Shown here in pieces: positions 31,502 through 42,049 of a DNA stretch of 64,000 bases (positions are counted from its first letter, which is position 1; every line of letters starts with the position of its first letter). The position numbers and the translations under genes were made by a program. The DNA is taken from positions 2,852,001 through 2,916,000 of the forward strand of contig CAVNZM010000010.1 in the NCBI GenBank assembly GCA_963693365.1. The letters run 5' to 3'. Below the pieces are notes generated by a model, which saw only the letters and a list, made by a program, of their open reading frames with translations, was not told the origin of the DNA and searched no databases. The DNA is from Amoebidium appalachense (Eukaryota; Ichthyosporea).

Positions 31502-33101
31502 GGTTCAGGCGTTGGGATGCTGAACGACCCTTAGCAACAGCCCCAAGCAGCGCCGTCGAATCAAGGCCCCAAAGGTAGCGGGAGCCCCGGGCAGCCGTAG
31601 ACCGACCTAATCGACGAAGCCCCAGGAGCAAGGCTTCTCCCTCCAGAATGTTGATGTGGTCGGAGTGGCGCCAACGATGACTGATGTTGGTGGTCCACCG
31701 GCCACCAACAGCTGCCAGGATAGGTGCCGGGGGGCGGACGGGCTTGGCTCGTGCACAGGACCAGACAGCTGGCTGTAGTGGCCACGCCGGTTGCAGTGAG
31801 GCAGCACTTCGCGGAGAAGCGTTGCTGGAAGCACCCGGGACACCACTGCACCACCCAACAAGGAAGCATCAGTGCAGAACATGGTGCTAGCAAACCCAGA
31901 ACGCAAATCACAACGCATCAAAGGGGCCAAAGCACACATCGCCTGAAGCTCCCACACCACGGGCGGGGGAAGGGGCTGTTCCCGACCCCCCAGCTGCTCC
32001 ACAAAACTGTAGACGGCACTCAGAACCGACAAAAGCGGCCGCTGCAGCAGTGCCGCCCACACCCAACCACCAAGCAACTGCTGCAAACGGAGCTGCGTGA
32101 CGACACCACGACGCAACACGGCCTGGGTTTCCGCCACCAGACGGCACAAGGAAGCGCCAGACGGGCGCAAAATCCCAGAGCGATGCATTTCCAGGCCTAG
32201 CAGCACCATAGAGGACGACGAACCAGCAGCCACCTCCTTCTTGACATTGGAGGGAAGACCAGCTGGGCCGGTGACGCCATGATACAATGCACGCTGACGA
32301 TTGATGGCGTTGGCATCTGTGCCGACCCAGCCACAGTCGTCCACATACAGGGCATGCTGCGTGGCCTCCACAGGCCGCGGCACTATCGCACAGAGGCGCT
32401 CAATGCGGGGCATGCCGGCTCGGTCAGCCAACTGCCCATGGACGTCTTGAGCCACAAGCACAGAATGCACCCAGCCCATGGGCACGGTCTTGAGGGCCGG
32501 GTACACAAGCCGGTCGGGCCCAGAAATGCCAACAGCCTCCGAAGACACAGGCGGCAATCCGAAGTACCGCCACAGCCACTCCGGGGCAAGAAGACGATGG
32601 AACTGGTTGTCCATGTCCGACTTGCCAAAATAGAGGCAATCCTCAGCCCAGCAACAGATCGGCAAAATCGGCAGGGTTGAGCAGGTGCACCTGGAGGGCA
32701 GGATGATCACGGGCAAAGAACAGGTTGCCACGGCGGCCGTCAAAAATGACGCGGGCTCTGGTGTCTTTGGGGACCCCAAACAGCCCATTGATGGCCAGTG
32801 GTTTTTCCTTCGCCTCGAAATAGTGCACCATGCCGCAGTCTTGAAGCCGAAGAAGCAGGGGACCGTATTCCCCACTGGGAACGTGATGCGCCGGTCGGAT
32901 GCGGCGCAGCTCTGCAGGCGTCGGCGGAACAGGCTTGAGAAGGCCGCCGTCGCAGTTGGCCAAAAACGGCTGTAGCGTAGGAGACAAAAGCTGCAACACG
33001 TCCACTGTGGCTCCAACCCCAGGGGGTGGCAAAGCGGCATTTGCCGCCGTGAGAGGTAGCCATCCTGTCAATACAGGGTAGGCCGCGGGGAACGCAGCCA
33101 A
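31389..33101 (-). pseudogene. YRE-1 copy i RT-RNase H, N-terminally deleted and frameshifted
   Basis: Begins within ORF2 (AAFPAAYPVLTGWLP). RVIFDGRRGNLFF and the motif A region SDMDNQFHRLLAPEWLW are present, but one base is missing in GGGGC-TGAGG at about 32645, shifting the frame. RT then continues through YVDDCGWVG and, unlike copy j, runs in one frame into VLLGLEMHRSGILRP and CTDASLLGG of RNase H. The frame changes again in the C-run at about 31728. Confidence 0.75.
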
Positions 33102-33612
33102 GACACTAACAAAAACTAAGCTAAAAAATTGGGCCTAAAGAGACCTAAACGCGCTCAGTAGCGCCGCAACTGACCTCCCTGGGGCCGCGCAAGCTCATTA
33201 TAGAGCGCAGCCCACATTTTTGCCTATGGAAATATGAAGAAATGACTTAGAACCTATCAAATCCATGAAATCTACCAAAATGGAATTTTTGCTGCACATC
33301 AACCAATGAAAAATTTTCACAAGTGGCTAAAACCCCTAGATCATAAAGACCAAATCGATTGCCGCCCATTTCGGACTAGATATAACTCAAACTCATCAAT
33401 ATATCCATATGGCATATCCCACAGAACATAAAAACAGCTACAGCTCCCTAAATAAAAATGCTAGCAGCCTGAAACTTTGCACACACATCAAACACACCAT
33501 GGCCTACAACATTATACTACCACGAAGTTAACAGCACACTCGCAACACACAATTTCACTCCAACGGGGCTATCTAATTCTCCTGCAAAGAAAACACGTTT
33601 ACAAACTTAATA

Positions 33613-34430
33613 TAGTGGTCATCATTAAAGCCCCATACGACCACCATAAGGATCGCTAGTTATACCCCCATACGATCATCATAGTGATATCATTCTATGC
33701 CTCATACGATCATCATAATGATCACATACCAATATCCATACGGTCATCATAATGATCACAAGAAGATGATCTAACGGGCGCAACTGACATGTGAATTTGT
33801 TTTTGCACTCCTCATGGAAAGCGGATGAGGCTCATCAGGTGGCCGCGTCTTAGGTATGTACAAATTCAAGTCTACTTTCCCTATGCACATTAACAATATA
33901 ATATTAAAATTTTTAACACTAATTACCGTGACCTAGGCGAGGGTTGTCAATTAAGAATAGCACAGTGACCAAGCAAAGCAAACTACATGCAAAAACCATA
34001 TTTGCAACGCCTCCGTGTGGTGATACCAAATATGGAACAAAAACTCTATAAGTAACCAATCCGATGCGCCTGCTCATATTCCATGCTGCTGTGATTGGCT
34101 TAATCATGAGCCGGGATGACGGAACGGTGGTGGAAGTAGGGTTTGAGGAGGTGAAACAATGGCAATTGTTGGGGACTAAAAATCAGTGGTTTTATGTGCA
34201 AGCCAAATGGGAAACCGTGCTGCCCCCCACGCGAATTTTGAAGCCGTATATAATCAGATCGTGCATGGCCACCTGTATAGGCATTTGGTATCCGTTTAAG
34301 GAATCGTTCGAGTGTGCGCCCATGGGCCGATCCCGGGCCATGACACACACTAATACGATTGCTTAGCTGGCTTCTCCTCAAATTAGGTATGCATGTAAAG
34401 TAGTAAATTTTCTCTCCCTTTATTCACTTT
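33613..34430. other. AT-rich intergenic with degenerate CATACGATCATCATA repeats
   Basis: Between 33630 and 33760 the phrase CATACGATCATCATAATGAT recurs about four times with changes. From 33780 to 34430 there is unique sequence; frames of about 90-100 codons exist on both strands at 34064-34381, but neither shows family features or promoter signals. Confidence 0.4.
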
Positions 34431-35562
34431 TTACAAAATGATATTGGAACGGTATCTTATTTTGAGCCAAAAGATCTCATATTACTATCTGCGTGGATCG
34501 CGAACAAGTATCCCGATAGGTATCAGAATGATATTGGGATGATATAGTATGGGAAACATCTGGTGTTGTAGAAGAGGATATTGGAATGATATCGTACAAT
34601 TATGTCACAACATCTCATAATGATATATTCATGGGACTAAACAAATATCTGAGAAGTAAAACATAGGTATCGGAATGATATTGTTATGATATAGTATTGG
34701 ATACATCTGGTTTTGCAGAAAAGGATACTGGAATGATATCGTACAATTATGTCACAACATCTCATAATGATATATTCGAGGGACTAAACAAATATCTGAA
34801 AAGCAAAAAATACATACCGGAATGATATTGTTATGCTATAGTATTGGATACATCTGGTTTTGCAGAAAAGGATACTGGAATGATATCGTACAATTATGTC
34901 ACAACATCTCATAATGATATAGTCGTGGGACTAAACTAATATCTGAAAAGTAAAAAATACATATCGGAATGATATTGTTATGCTATAGTATTGGATACAT
35001 CTGGTTTTGCAGAAAAGGATACTGGAATGATATCGTACAATTATGTCACAACATCTCATAATGATATATTTGAGGGACTAAACAAATATCTGAAAAGCAA
35101 ACACTACATATCGGAATGATATTGTTATGATATAATATTGGATACATCTGGTTTTGCAGAAAAGGATACTGGAATGATATCGTACAATTATGTCACAACA
35201 TCTCATAATGATATAGTCGTGGGACTTAACTAATATCTGAAAAGTAAAAAATACATATCGGAATGATATTGTTATGCTATAGTATTGGATACATCTGGTT
35301 TTGCAGAAAAGGATACTGGAATGATATCGTACAATTATGTCACAACATCTCATAATGATATCATGATAGTCGTGGGATTTAACTAATATCTGAAAAGCAA
35401 ACAATACATATCGGAATGATATTGTTATGATATAGTATTGGATACATCTGGTTTTGCAGAAAAGGATACTGGAATGATATCGTACAATTATGTCACAACA
35501 TCTCATAATGATATAGTCGTGGGACTTAACTAATATCTGAAAAGTAAACAATACATATCGGA
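34431..35562 (+). repeat. Tandem array of about 147-bp units (left part)
   Basis: Units marked by GGATACATCTGGTTTTGCAG start at about 34699, 34846, 34993, 35140, 35286 and 35440. The spacing is 146-147 bp except for one unit with an 8-base addition. Degenerate units lie before 34699. The array is interrupted at 35562/41179 by YRE-1 copy j. Confidence 0.92.
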
Positions 35563-36066
35563 TATTAAGTTTGTAAACGTGTTTTCTTTGCAGGAGAATT
35601 AGATAGCCCCGTTGGAGTGACATTGTGTGTTGCGAGTGTGCTGTAAACTTCGTGGTAGTATAATGCTGTAGGCCATGGTGTGTTTGATGTGTGTGCAAAG
35701 TTTCAGGCTGCTAGCATTTTTATTTACGGAGCTGTAGCTGTTTTTATGTTCTGTGGGATATGCCATATGGATATATTGATGAGTTTGAGTTATATCTAGT
35801 CCGAAATGGGCGGCAATCGATTTGGTCTTTATGATCTAGGGGTTTTAGCCACTTGTGAAAATTTTTCATTGGTTGATGTGCAGCAAAAATTCCATTTTGG
35901 TAGATTTCATGGATTTGATAGGTTCTAAGTCATTTCTTCATATTTCCATAGGCAAAAATGTGGGCCGCGCTCTATAATGAGCTTGCGCGGCCCCAGGGAG
36001 GTCAGTTGCGGCGCTACTGAGCGCGTTTAGGTCTCTTTAGGCCCAATTTTTTAGCTAAGTTTTTGC
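35563..36066 (+). repeat. YRE-1 repeat A1
   Basis: 504 bp from TATTAAGTTTGTAAACGTG to GCTAAGTTTTTGC, nearly identical to A2 at 40488-40991. It is expected to hold the promoter and to template repair of the 5' end during replication. The same repeat forms the larger part of every solo unit in the window. Confidence 0.92.
35962..35993 (+). promoter_or_regulatory. TATA-type box in the loop of a perfect GC-rich inverted repeat
   Basis: GGGCCGCGC (35962-35970) and GCGCGGCCC (35985-35993) are exact inverted repeats around a 14-base loop TCTATAATGAGCTT. Copy a has TATATAATGAG in the loop. The palindrome is kept in most YRE-1 A repeats (e.g. 5563, 11742, 12763, 21059, 40891), although one or two copies have lost one arm base. 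The start of the leader lies 50-100 bases downstream. A core promoter role is inferred. Confidence 0.55.
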
Positions 36067-36292
36067 AACTCTAGTCCCCGTTTTTCGCGCTCTTGTTCGT
36101 TTTTTCTCTAGTTTTTTTTGCCCACGAGCGCGCGCTTAGCTTCGGCATCATCTGGTAAGAGTTGTTCGTGCGCGCCGTTGCGTTTTAGCTGGTTTTTGGA
36201 CGTTTTTTGCGGTGTCGGTTTTCCCACGTTTTTGCATTTTCCCGTCTTCGTTTTCAAGTTTTCGTGCTCTAGTCTGGTTTGTGAGCATTGCA

Positions 36293-37348
36293 ATGGCCCC
36301 TCCTCCTGCTCTGGTCGCCAAGGGGGCCGCTCTCCTCGAAAAGCTTTTGGAGATCTCTACCGATGCGGACGACGCAAGCCTCAAAAGTCTGGCCGTTTTG
36401 CAGTCCAACGCCCTCCCCTGGAACAGCCTGCCGGCAGAAACCGTCAACAGTGTGGTTTCAGCCCTCAAGGCGCGCTCGGTGGCTTTTGATGACCCTGAGA
36501 TGGTCGGTTGGAAAGTCACCGACCAGCTGCACTTGCTCTGTCGCACTCCTCGCAGCGGCCGTGCCTCCCCCCCACCTGGGTCGCCCTCTCCCCAGCGGCG
36601 TTCTGACGGTGTAGACGTCCAAGAGCAGCTGCAGGCGCTTTCTGCCCAAGTGCAAGCCCTCTCTGTTGCCCAGTCTGGTCGCCCCAAGAAGCCCTCTGCC
36701 GGCGGCCTGCTGAGCACGCTGTCTGCGCGGGCAAAGGGCAAGGAGCCTGTCTATGCGTACGACACCGGCAGTGAAGACACCCCATCGTCGAGTGAGGATT
36801 CTGATTCCAGCAGCAGTGGCTACGGTCGTTCCTCTCGCAGCCGTCGTTCCTCTGGCCGTTCCAAACCCAACACCAGCCGTTATCTGCTCTCCAGCGGCGC
36901 CAAAGTCAACCTGCGCGTCAAAGAACGTCTGGCCCCTTCCTACCTCAAGAGCACCTTGGCTGACCAGGCCTCGGTCACTGCGGCTGTCCACGCGGCGGAT
37001 TGGGTCAGCTACCGCAACAAACGGGAGGCTCTGACGCTTGCCCGTATGCTGGATCTGCTGCTGGCCGCCGACCCTAAGGCCCGCAAGGAGTCACCTGCTG
37101 TGGAAGTTGGTGTGCGCCGTCTGCTGGCTGTGCAGACTGCTGATCAGTCCAACGGGGACTGGGCTGTTGCAGAGCAGTTTGAGGAGCTCCCTGCGCGCAG
37201 CCTGCCCCTGCCCCCTGCCTTGGCCACCCGGGCTGTTCGTCAAGCCAAGACCCTCGCCGAAGTCACCCGGGCTCGGCGCGGTCCCGGCAGTGGCCCATCC
37301 GGAGCCGGTCCATCGACCCCTCCGGGGACCGGTGGGCACAGGGCCTAA
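36293..37348 (+). CDS. YRE-1 ORF1, gag-like protein (intact)
   Basis: 351 residues from MAPPPALVAKGAALLEKLL; this ATG is chosen because it is conserved in copies a and b and upstream frame sequence varies. Visible parts: an N-terminal region with SVVSALKARSVAFDDPEMV, a Pro/Ser linker, a likely coiled coil around residues 120-140 (QEQLQALSAQVQALSVAQ), an acidic Ser-rich stretch (SEDTPSSSEDSDSSSS) followed by SRSRRSSGRSK, and a C-terminal helical part with LARMLDLLLAADPKARKES. No zinc knuckle. The role as an RNA-binding structural protein is inferred from position and basic content. I do not recognise a named family. Confidence 0.75.
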   Translation: MAPPPALVAKGAALLEKLLEISTDADDASLKSLAVLQSNALPWNSLPAETVNSVVSALKARSVAFDDPEMVGWKVTDQLHLLCRTPRSGRASPPPGSPSPQRRSDGVDVQEQLQALSAQVQALSVAQSGRPKKPSAGGLLSTLSARAKGKEPVYAYDTGSEDTPSSSEDSDSSSSGYGRSSRSRRSSGRSKPNTSRYLLSSGAKVNLRVKERLAPSYLKSTLADQASVTAAVHAADWVSYRNKREALTLARMLDLLLAADPKARKESPAVEVGVRRLLAVQTADQSNGDWAVAEQFEELPARSLPLPPALATRAVRQAKTLAEVTRARRGPGSGPSGAGPSTPPGTGGHRA

Positions 37349-37425
37349 ACGGCCCTTTGGGGGTTCGGCACGCGGTTCTGTATATTATATTCTTGTGGCT
37401 TCCTGCCACGTGCCCTTGATTAAAT

Positions 37426-39481
37426 ATGCCCCCTAATTTTTATAAGGATTCCACAGCTATGCCACGTCATGTCTTTGCCGCCTCTGATTTGTTTCCTGTT
37501 CCGGCCATTCCTGTGCCGGACCGTTCTGGACAAGCCCGTCTACGGAGTCAACGCCGTCGGCAACGTCTGTCTCACCGCCTGAAGGGGGTTACCTTGGCTA
37601 ACCGTTGTCTTGGTGCCCTCAACGAGCTGTGGGCAGGCGGCCCTTGCCCATTCCCGACCCGGTTGGTGAACAGTCCCCACCATGCCCTGTGGACCTTTGT
37701 CCTTAGGGCCAGCTACGATGCTATACGCGCGGGTGTCTATGACGCTCAGCCTGCGAGTAGTGTCTTGGCTGCGTTCCCCGCGGCCTACCCTGTATTGACA
37801 GGATGGCTACCTCTCACGGCGGCAAATGCCGCTTTGCCACCCCCTGGGGTTGGAGCCACAGTGGACGTGTTGCAGTTTTTGTCTCCTACGCTGCAGCCGT
37901 TTTTGGCCCACTGTGACGGCGGCCTTCTCAAGCCTGTTCCGCCGACGCCTGCAGAGCTGCGCCGCATCCGACCGGCGCATCACGTTCCCAGTGGGGAATA
38001 CGGTCCCCTGCTTCTTCGGCTTCAAGACTGCGGCATGGTGCACTATTTCGAGGCGAAGGAAAAACCACTGGCCATCAATGGGCTGTTTGGGGTCCCCCAA
38101 GACACCAGAGCCCGCGTCATTTTTGACGGCCGCCGTGGCAACCTGTTCTTTGCCCGTGATCATCCTGCCCTCCAGGTGCACCTGCCCAACCCTGCCGATT
38201 TTGCCGATCTGTTGCTGGGGCCTGAGGATTGCCTCTATTTTGGCAAGTCGGACATGGACAACCAGTTCCATCGTCTTCTTGCCCCCGAGTGGCTGTGGCG
38301 GTACTTCGGATTGCCGCCTGTGTCTTCGGAGGCTGTTGGCATTTCTGGGCCCGACCGGCTTGTGTACCCGGCCCTCAAGACCGTGCCCATGGGCTGGGTG
38401 CATTCTGTGCTTGTGGCTCAAGACGTCCATGGGCAGTTGGCTGACCGAGCCGGCATGCCCCGCATTGAGCGCCTCTGTGCGATAGTGCCGCGGACTGTGG
38501 AGGCCACGCAGCATGCCCTGTATGTGGACGACTGTGGCTGGGTCGGCACAGATGCCACCGCCATCAATCGTCAGCGTGAATCGTATCATGGCGTCACCGG
38601 CCCGGCTGGTCTTCCCTCCAATGTCAAGAAGGATGTGGCTGTGCTGGTTCGTCGTCCTCTATGGTGCTGCTAGGCCTGGAAATGCATCGCTCTGGGATAT
38701 TGCGCCCGTCTGGCGCTTCCTTGTGCCGTCTGGTCGCGGAAACCCAGGCCGTGTTGCGTCGTGGTGTCGTCACGCAGCTCCGTTTGCAGCAGTTGCTTGG
38801 TGGTTGGGTGTTGGCGGCACTGCTGCAGCGGCCGCTTTTGTCGGTTCTGAGTGCCGTCTACAGTTTTGTGGAGCAGCTGGGGGGTCGGGAACAGCCCCTT
38901 CCCCCGCCCGTGGTGTGGGAGCTTCAGGCGATGTGTGCTTTGGCCCCTTTGATGCGTTGTGATTTGCGTTCTGGGTTTGCTAGCACCATGTTCTGCACTG
39001 ATGCTTCCTTGTTGGGTGGTGCAGTGGTGTCCCGGGTGCTTCCAGCAACGCTTCTCCGCGAAGTGCTGCCTCACTGCAACCGGCGTGGCCACTACAGCCA
39101 GCTGTCTGGTCCTGTGCACGAGCCAAGCCCGTCCGCCCCCCGGCACCTATCCTGGCAGCTGTTGGTGGCCGCTGGACCACCAACATCAGTCATTGTTGGC
39201 GCCACTCCGACCACATCAACATTCTGGAGGGAGAAGCCTTGCTCCTGGGGCTTCGTCGATTAGGTCGGTCTACGGCTGCCCGGGGCTCCCGCTACCTTTG
39301 GGGCCTTGATTCGACGGCGCTGCTTGGGGCTGTTGCTAAGGGTCGTTCCGCATCCCGACGCCTTAACCGTGTATGCCGCCAGGTGGCTGCCTACACGCTT
39401 GCCCTCGACATTCGTTTGTATTGTGTGTGGCTGCCGTCAGCCCACAATCCTGCAGATGGTCCCTCGCGGTTTTCTGGCTGA
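37426..39481 (+). pseudogene. YRE-1 ORF2, RT-RNase H with two frameshifts
   Basis: Starts MPPNFYKDSTAMPRHVF. RT motifs: AINGLFGVPQDTRARVIFDG (fingers), YFGKSDMDNQFHRLL (motif A Asp), VPMGWVHSVLVAQD (motif B position, unusual because PFG is replaced by PMG), LYVDDCGWVG (motif C). RNase H: FCTDASLLGG (Asp), INILEGEALLLGL (Glu), GLDSTALLGAV (Asp) and LPSAHNPADGPSR. An extra GT at about 38640 (relative to copy i) and a short C-run at about 39137 (relative to copy d) break the frame. Otherwise it would be a single RT-RNase H polyprotein ending at 39481, overlapping ORF3. Confidence 0.88.
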
Positions 39482-40385
39482 CCAGGCCATAAAGCCCCCA
39501 ACCCTCAAGGCCTACCGGGATGCTGTTGTTGAGTTCCTGGATTGGTTGCCCCCTGGTACCGACACCAAGTCCCCCGCCGAACTGGACGACCTCCTGGTGG
39601 AGTATTTTGAGGAGTGTTATGCCATTGATCCATCGCGTGGCCAGCGTCAGCGCTGTGTCAACACAGCTGCCGGCATCAAGCATTTCATGCCACGCCTGGG
39701 CCCACACCTGCAGGCCGCCCAACGGAGCCTGCAGGGCTGGAACCGGCTTGTTCCAGCAAAGACCACGCCCCCGCTTCCGTTTTCATTGGTCCTCGTCATT
39801 GGCCATCATTTGTATTCCAAAATTGGCCCCTTGTTCGGTATTGCTGTTTTGCTTGGATTTGAGTGTTATTTTCGTGTCAGTGAGCTGCTTATGCTCACCC
39901 GTGCGGATCTTATTTTGCCCGACGACCCCGTTCCCCACGACATGCCACCCGGTACAGGCGGCATCCGCCTGGCCGACACCAAGACCGGTCCAAATCAGTT
40001 TGTCCCCATCACCGATCCGTCCCTGTTGGCCATCCTGTCTTTCTGGTTCCGTGGCGCCCCCCCTTCTGCGCGGCTGTTTCCTTTCTCGTATGATGTTCTG
40101 CGTGCCAAGTTCCAAGCGGCATGTGACTCCCTCGGCCTCAATGAGTATGGGTTCCATCTTCACAGTCTTCGCCATGGTGGTGCCTCGAGAGACTATGTCA
40201 GGGGTGTTTCAGTAGAGACGATTGCTCTGCGTGGTCGATGGAGATCGCATGCCTCCCTCCGCCGGTATGTGCAGGCCGGCCAGTCTCTTGTTCTTTCTAT
40301 TCGCGTGCCTGCGTTGCTCCTTGCCCGGGCTGCAGCGCTGCGTCAGTCACCCACGGCATGGTTCGTTCCTTCCCGTGCCAGGTAG
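39456..40385 (+). CDS. YRE-1 ORF3, tyrosine recombinase (intact)
   Basis: 309 residues from MVPRGFLADQAIKPPTLKAY. This ATG overlaps the end of ORF2 by 26 bases in a different frame; the frame is open farther upstream but that part is a shadow of RNase H. Catalytic residues: Arg140 (CYFRVSELL), His236 and Arg239 (HSLRHGGA), Trp262 (RGRW) and Tyr271 (LRRYVQ). It would integrate the circular cDNA. The sequence is distinct from the YRE-3 recombinase outside these motifs. It is the only coding region of this copy besides ORF1 that is fully open. Confidence 0.9.
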   Translation: MVPRGFLADQAIKPPTLKAYRDAVVEFLDWLPPGTDTKSPAELDDLLVEYFEECYAIDPSRGQRQRCVNTAAGIKHFMPRLGPHLQAAQRSLQGWNRLVPAKTTPPLPFSLVLVIGHHLYSKIGPLFGIAVLLGFECYFRVSELLMLTRADLILPDDPVPHDMPPGTGGIRLADTKTGPNQFVPITDPSLLAILSFWFRGAPPSARLFPFSYDVLRAKFQAACDSLGLNEYGFHLHSLRHGGASRDYVRGVSVETIALRGRWRSHASLRRYVQAGQSLVLSIRVPALLLARAAALRQSPTAWFVPSRAR

Positions 40386-40391
40386 GGAGTG

Positions 40392-41178
40392 GTGGAGCAC
40401 ACCTGTGCCTGCTTGTGAGATTGATCCACAGGCACCGGCTCATGTATCCCCTTGCTGGGGCTGGTAAAGACGACGTTGGCATAAGAATATTAAGTTTGTA
40501 AACGTGTTTTCTTTGCAGGAGAATTAGATAGCCCCGTTGGAGTGACATTGTGTGTTGCGAGTGTGCTGTAAACTTCGTGGTAGTATAATGCTGTAGGCCA
40601 TGGTGTGTTTGATGTGTGTGCAAAGTTTCAGGCTGCTAGCATTTTTATTTACGGAGCTGTAGCTGTTTTTATGTTCTGTGGGATATGCCATATGGATATA
40701 TTGATGAGTTTGAGTTATATCTAGTCCGAAATGGGCGGCAATCGATTTGGTCTTTATGATCTAGGGGTTTTAGCCACTTGTGAAAATTTTTCATTGGTTG
40801 ATGTGCAGCAAAAATTCCATTTTGGTAGATTTCATGGATTTGATAGGTTCTAAGTCATTTCTTCATATTTCCATAGGCAAAAATGTGGGCCGCGCTCTAT
40901 AATGAGCTTGCGCGGCCCCAGGGAGGTCAGTTGCGGCGCTACTGAGCGCGTTTAGGTCTCTTTAGGCCCAATTTTTTAGCTAAGTTTTTGCCCACCCACC
41001 ACACCCTTTGCCTATTTAGGCACTAGGCTACGTTTTTTGAGCATGTTTCTGTATGACATTTGTCATTCTTTTCATTGCTCCTGTGGAGCACACCTGTGCC
41101 TGCTTGTGAGATTGATCCACAGGCACCGGCTCATGTATCCCCTTGCTGGGGCTGGTAAAGACGACGTTGGCATAAGAA
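40392..41178 (+). repeat. YRE-1 3' end: B1-A2-B2
   Basis: B1 (40392-40487, GTGGAGCACACCTG to GTTGGCATAAGAA) begins 6 bases after the YR stop. A2 is 40488-40991. B2 (40992-41178) starts CCACCCACCACACC and ends with a second copy of B1. Solo units elsewhere correspond exactly to A2 plus B2. Confidence 0.93.
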
Positions 41179-41781
41179 ATGATATTGTTATGCTATAGTA
41201 TTGGATACATCTGGTTTTGCAGAAAAGGATACTGGAATGATATCGTACAATTATGTCACAACATCTCATAACGATATAGTCGTGGGACTTAACTAATATC
41301 TGAAAAGTAAAAAATACATATCGGAATGATATTGTTATGCTATAGTATTGGATACATCTGGATTTGCAGAAAAGGATATTGGAATGATATCGTACTATTA
41401 TGTCACAACATCTCAGAATGATAACGTTGTGGATACTGTCCTAATATCGGAAAGGGGTATAAAAATAATCAAGATATCCGAAAGGGCCTATTTAGATATT
41501 GTGGAGGTATATGAGGATAGTATATCTCTGTGATATCCAAAAAAGTTCTTTCATATCCATTTGGTATCCATTTTTCATCCGGAAAAAAACAGATATATTC
41601 AGTTTTTCAGAAAATTTTATGATAACTATCTAATATCATTTAGATAAATGTTGACTATCTCAAAAGATATGTAATTGAATGCCGGATGGCATAGAACGAT
41701 ATTAGACTAATATCTGTTTTGGAATTTCGGTATCTATGATATCATAAATGTTTTTTGGATGGGGGTCGTCCTTTGCTGATG
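41179..41781 (+). repeat. 147-bp array (right part) grading into AT-rich DNA
   Basis: Resumes at ATGATATTGTTATGCTATAG with two units (GGATACATCTGG at about 41203 and 41350), then degenerates into ATATC-rich sequence to 41781. A 61-codon frame at 41348 is within the repeat and not a gene. Confidence 0.85.
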
Positions 41782-41864
41782 TACAGCACACTCGCAACAC
41801 ACAATTTCACTCCAACGGGGCTATCTAATTCTCCTGCAAAGAAAACACGTTTACAAACTTAATA
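41782..41864 (-). mobile_element. YRE-1 copy k: terminal scrap of repeat A
   Basis: TACAGCACACTCGCAACACA to CAAACTTAATA matches the start of repeat A (83 bp) on the minus strand. The following base is T, as at all other YRE-1 ends. Confidence 0.85.
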
Positions 41865-42049
41865 TTCTAAAGCAGCAGAGTTTGCGCTCGTTTCTACTAG
41901 AAAAAAGCGCGCTTTGTTCTTTAGCTATTGGGGCGGTAGATTCACCGCCCGCTACAGAAATTTTACCGCGCTCATAATCAGATCGACAAAAAAGAAAAGA
42001 GATCGAAATGCGGAAATTAGGCCCCCGAGCGTTAGCGCAAGTTGGCGCT

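Larger units (their letters stand above)
29693..33612 (-). mobile_element. YRE-1 copy i: complete ends, deleted 5' coding region
   Basis: On the minus strand: A1 (33612 to about 33110), then a direct jump into ORF2 at about 33108 (ORF1 and the ORF2 N-terminus are lost), RT, RNase H, YR, B1 (30479-30384), A2 (30383-29880), B2 (29879-29693). The junction B1|A2 reads GGCATAAGAA|TATTAAG on the element strand. Flanks are unrelated to each other, with no duplication. Confidence 0.9.
35563..41178 (+). mobile_element. YRE-1 copy j: near-complete PAT/Ngaro-like YR retrotransposon (reference copy)
   Basis: 5616 bp: A1 (35563-36066), leader, gag-like ORF1, RT-RNase H ORF2, YR ORF3, B1 (40392-40487), A2 (40488-40991), B2 (40992-41178). 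A1 and A2 are each 504 bp. B1 (96 bp) equals the last 96 bases of B2. The element splits one unit of the 147-bp array exactly: left flank ...TATCGGA and right flank ATGATATTG rejoin to the consensus with nothing gained or lost. ORF2 has two frameshifts, so the copy is not fully functional as assembled. Confidence 0.95.

Noticed and set aside
34064-34381. 100-codon (+) and 93-codon (-) overlapping frames
   Set aside because: No motif, no promoter, opposite-strand overlap and intergenic AT-rich context; probably chance.
34699-35460. Regular repeats considered as a CRISPR array
   Set aside because: Units are contiguous 147-bp tandem repeats without unique spacers, in a eukaryotic context.
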